This document shows, in pieces, positions 62,353-64,000 of a DNA stretch of 64,000 nt. The stretch is from the NCBI GenBank assembly GCA_964521715.1, contig CAZFSS010000011.1, forward strand, positions 62,001 through 126,000. The letters are read 5' to 3'. The notes beneath the pieces were generated by a model. That model was given only the letters and a program-made list of their open reading frames with translations, was not told the DNA's origin and did no database searches. Within the stretch, counting starts at the first letter, position 1; each line of letters begins with the position of its first letter. The stretch comes from DAOVRD01 sp964521715 (GTDB lineage Bacteria > Planctomycetota > Brocadiia > SM23-32). The position numbers and the translations under genes are program-made.

Positions 62353-64000
62353 ATGCTCATCAGACAGGTCGAGGTGCGGAATTTCAGGTCCATTAAGCAC
62401 GAGATTCTGTGCTGCGAACCTTACACGGTATTGGTCGGTCGCAACGGTGCCGGGAAGTCCAGCTTCCTCCGTGCACTCCGTCTGTTCATGACTCCAGCGG
62501 AGAGTCCAACGGAAGAGGACTACTACAATAGGAACACCCAGAACGAGATCCTCATAACGGTGACCTTTGACAATCTGTTAGACGACGAACGTGCTGAGTA
62601 CCAGAGTAACCTCAACGGCGAGGGCGCCCTCGTTGTTGCCCGAAGATTCCCTGGGGGGTACTACCTTGGGTATACGTCAGGCTGCAAGGCCTTCGAGCTT
62701 ATCAGGGACATGATTAGGGCCAAGGAGAAAGTCTCAGTGCAAGCTGAGAAGCTGAAGGAGCTGGTCGCCAGCGGGCACTTCCCGGGCCTGCAGGCCGTCT
62801 CCAGAAAGATAGAGGACGAGCTCACTCGCTGGGAGCAGGATAACCCAGAGAGATGCGAACGCTACATGCGCAGTGGTATCTTCGACGGACCACCGAACAT
62901 CGCCGGTGGCAAGTTGGGTCATAAGACCCACTTTGTATACGTGCCCGCTGTCCAGGAAGCGAGTGAAGAAGCTGGCGGGGCGCGGAAGAGCCAGTACTTC
63001 TCAGAGCTCGTGGCGCCGGTCGTCGAACTGATCACTTCGTCAGATCAGGTTAATGCGGCCTTCGAAGCAGCGGAAGAAAGGTACGAAGTCTACCGCGGCT
63101 TGGTCCGCGAATCTCCGACGAAGTCAGAGCTGGAATCGCAGGTAACTGCCATACTCCGGCGCTATGTGCAGGACACCGAAGCCACCTTGGAACTACAAGT
63201 GGACGAGATAGCGCAGCCTAGGGTCCTCGGGCAGATGCTTCTCTCAGAAGCGGGCTTCTCAGCTCCGGTATCACACACAGGGCACGGCCTTCAGCGTGCC
63301 TACATCCTCTCTGTCGTGGAGCTGTACCAGCGCTTCCAGGCGGCGGGGTCGGGACAAGACATCGCAGGTACGGACATCGTCTTCGCGATCGAGGAGCCGG
63401 AGCTATACCAGCATCCTACGAGGCTGCGGTCTATACACAGAACATTCAGGCAGCTCACGAAGCGGGACGCCACTTCCGACATTCGCTTTCAGATCATCTG
63501 CACCACGCACTGTCCGAGCTTCGTTGCCTTCGACATGTTCGATTCTCTTCGCAGAGTGACAAAGGATGCCCCGGAAGAGGTCGGCGAGCCAGGAATAACG
63601 CGGGTGTTCTCGACAAGCCTTAGGGATGTGGGGGCCAAGTATCTGAGCGCCCTGGGTGACCAGACAACCGAGCCGACTGATAGGTCTACAGCCGCACGCT
63701 TGCAGGCCATCATGGGACCACACATCAACGAAGGGTTCTTTTCTGAAGCCGTTGTCCTAGTCGAGGGAACAGAAGACGCAGCTGTGCTTGAGGCATCGGC
63801 GCAATACATGCGTCGTGACCTGGATGCTTTGGGAATCTCCGTGCTTCCGGTAGGCGGCAAGACCAATCTGCTCTATCCTGCATGTGTCTTCAGTCTATTG
63901 CAGATGCGAGTGTTTACCGTTTTTGATGGCGACGCCGGTAAGGAGGATTCCCATCCTGGACTCAACAAGGGTTTGCTGTCGTTTATGGGCGAAGTTCCCG
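62353..64000 (+). CDS. OLD-family ATPase-TOPRIM nuclease (3' end outside window)
   Basis: An uninterrupted frame of 549 codons starts at ATG 62353 (GGGGGAG just upstream) and runs off the right edge. The N-terminus reads MLIRQVEVRNFRSIKHEILC, with the P-loop GRNGAGKS (29-36). Around residues 325-360 are a GHGLQRAYI signature and the Walker B segment VFAIEEPELYQHP, then an IICTTHCPSF switch. A TOPRIM domain follows with LVEGTEDAAVLEA (Glu471) and FDGDAG (Asp525, Asp527). This is the OLD/GajA-type layout of an ATP-regulated nuclease, commonly in phage defence. GC is visibly lower than in the rest of the window, suggesting horizontal acquisition. A partner helicase (GajB type) would lie downstream, outside the window. 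Confidence 0.88.
   Translation, partial: MLIRQVEVRNFRSIKHEILCCEPYTVLVGRNGAGKSSFLRALRLFMTPAESPTEEDYYNRNTQNEILITVTFDNLLDDERAEYQSNLNGEGALVVARRFPGGYYLGYTSGCKAFELIRDMIRAKEKVSVQAEKLKELVASGHFPGLQAVSRKIEDELTRWEQDNPERCERYMRSGIFDGPPNIAGGKLGHKTHFVYVPAVQEASEEAGGARKSQYFSELVAPVVELITSSDQVNAAFEAAEERYEVYRGLVRESPTKSELESQVTAILRRYVQDTEATLELQVDEIAQPRVLGQMLLSEAGFSAPVSHTGHGLQRAYILSVVELYQRFQAAGSGQDIAGTDIVFAIEEPELYQHPTRLRSIHRTFRQLTKRDATSDIRFQIICTTHCPSFVAFDMFDSLRRVTKDAPEEVGEPGITRVFSTSLRDVGAKYLSALGDQTTEPTDRSTAARLQAIMGPHINEGFFSEAVVLVEGTEDAAVLEASAQYMRRDLDALGISVLPVGGKTNLLYPACVFSLLQMRVFTVFDGDAGKEDSHPGLNKGLLSFMGEVP

Overview
The window is high-GC DNA (roughly two thirds G+C), densely coded on both strands, with Shine-Dalgarno-led starts and many ATGA/GTGA stop-start overlaps. 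No rRNA, tRNA, CRISPR array or insertion sequence was recognised. Several traits point to a Planctomycetota-type (PVC group) environmental genome: an exosortase/EpsI system beside an exopolysaccharide locus, an ECF sigma factor paired with a Ser/Thr kinase, GH89-like, GHL10-like and sialate O-acetylesterase glycan enzymes, and a lipoprotein-rich set of unknowns. A ferredoxin-dependent 2-oxoacid oxidoreductase and a short-type ThiC suggest an anaerobic or facultative lifestyle. The phylum call is inference.

Region 1 (1-26.7 kb) is a cell-surface polysaccharide locus. A TPR fragment and an exosortase-EpsI fusion read rightwards and meet a long leftward operon (22.2 to 2.2 kb). That operon encodes an outer-membrane beta-barrel, a FecR-like protein, an SLBB export protein (Wza type), a Wzz/BY-kinase (Wzc type), an initiating sugar-phosphate transferase, an ABC exporter (Wzm/Wzt), several GT2 and GT4 glycosyltransferases, an O-antigen polymerase-like protein and a CapK/PaaK-like adenylating enzyme. 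Diverging from it are a second O-antigen ligase/polymerase fused to TPRs and the most striking protein in the window, at 22818-23813. That protein carries two complete tandem MshEN-type c-di-GMP-binding motif pairs, then one membrane segment ending in a lipobox-like Cys, then a transglutaminase-like peptidase with a Cys-His-Asp triad. It looks like a one-polypeptide counterpart of the LapD/LapG c-di-GMP-to-periplasmic-protease switch.

Region 2 (26.8-31 kb) holds a secreted serpin with an inhibitory-type hinge, then three leftward genes of lower GC. Each of the three carries a PD-(D/E)XK-like nuclease core: NucS/DUF91-like, DUF4268, and a Cas4/AddB-like Fe-S nuclease ending in a CFI-box-CTERM domain. 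This is a plausible acquired defence or DNA-processing module.

Region 3 (31-49 kb) is mostly metabolic: a GH89-like glycosidase, the tail of a decayed sugar-phosphate isomerase, a nitrilase-family amidohydrolase, thiC-nadA, a duplicated-domain secreted protein, the operon xseB-nadK-korDABC, a radical SAM activase-like protein, a YbaK-family deacylase, a sorbitol-dehydrogenase-like enzyme, and a GHL10-like glycosidase. It ends with an ECF sigma factor followed by a kinase whose N-terminus resembles an anti-sigma domain and whose C-terminus is an RDD membrane domain.

Region 4 (49-64 kb) contains two planctomycete-style unknowns, a polysaccharide deacetylase divergent from polX, an M50 site-2 protease with CBS domains, a sialate O-acetylesterase, and an SDR / FAD-oxidoreductase / Old-Yellow-Enzyme operon. 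An OLD-family ATPase-TOPRIM nuclease of visibly lower GC runs off the right edge. Many promoters share a consistent TTGAC(A/G)-N17-TA(G/T)AAT-like pattern, which indicates an ordinary housekeeping sigma factor.
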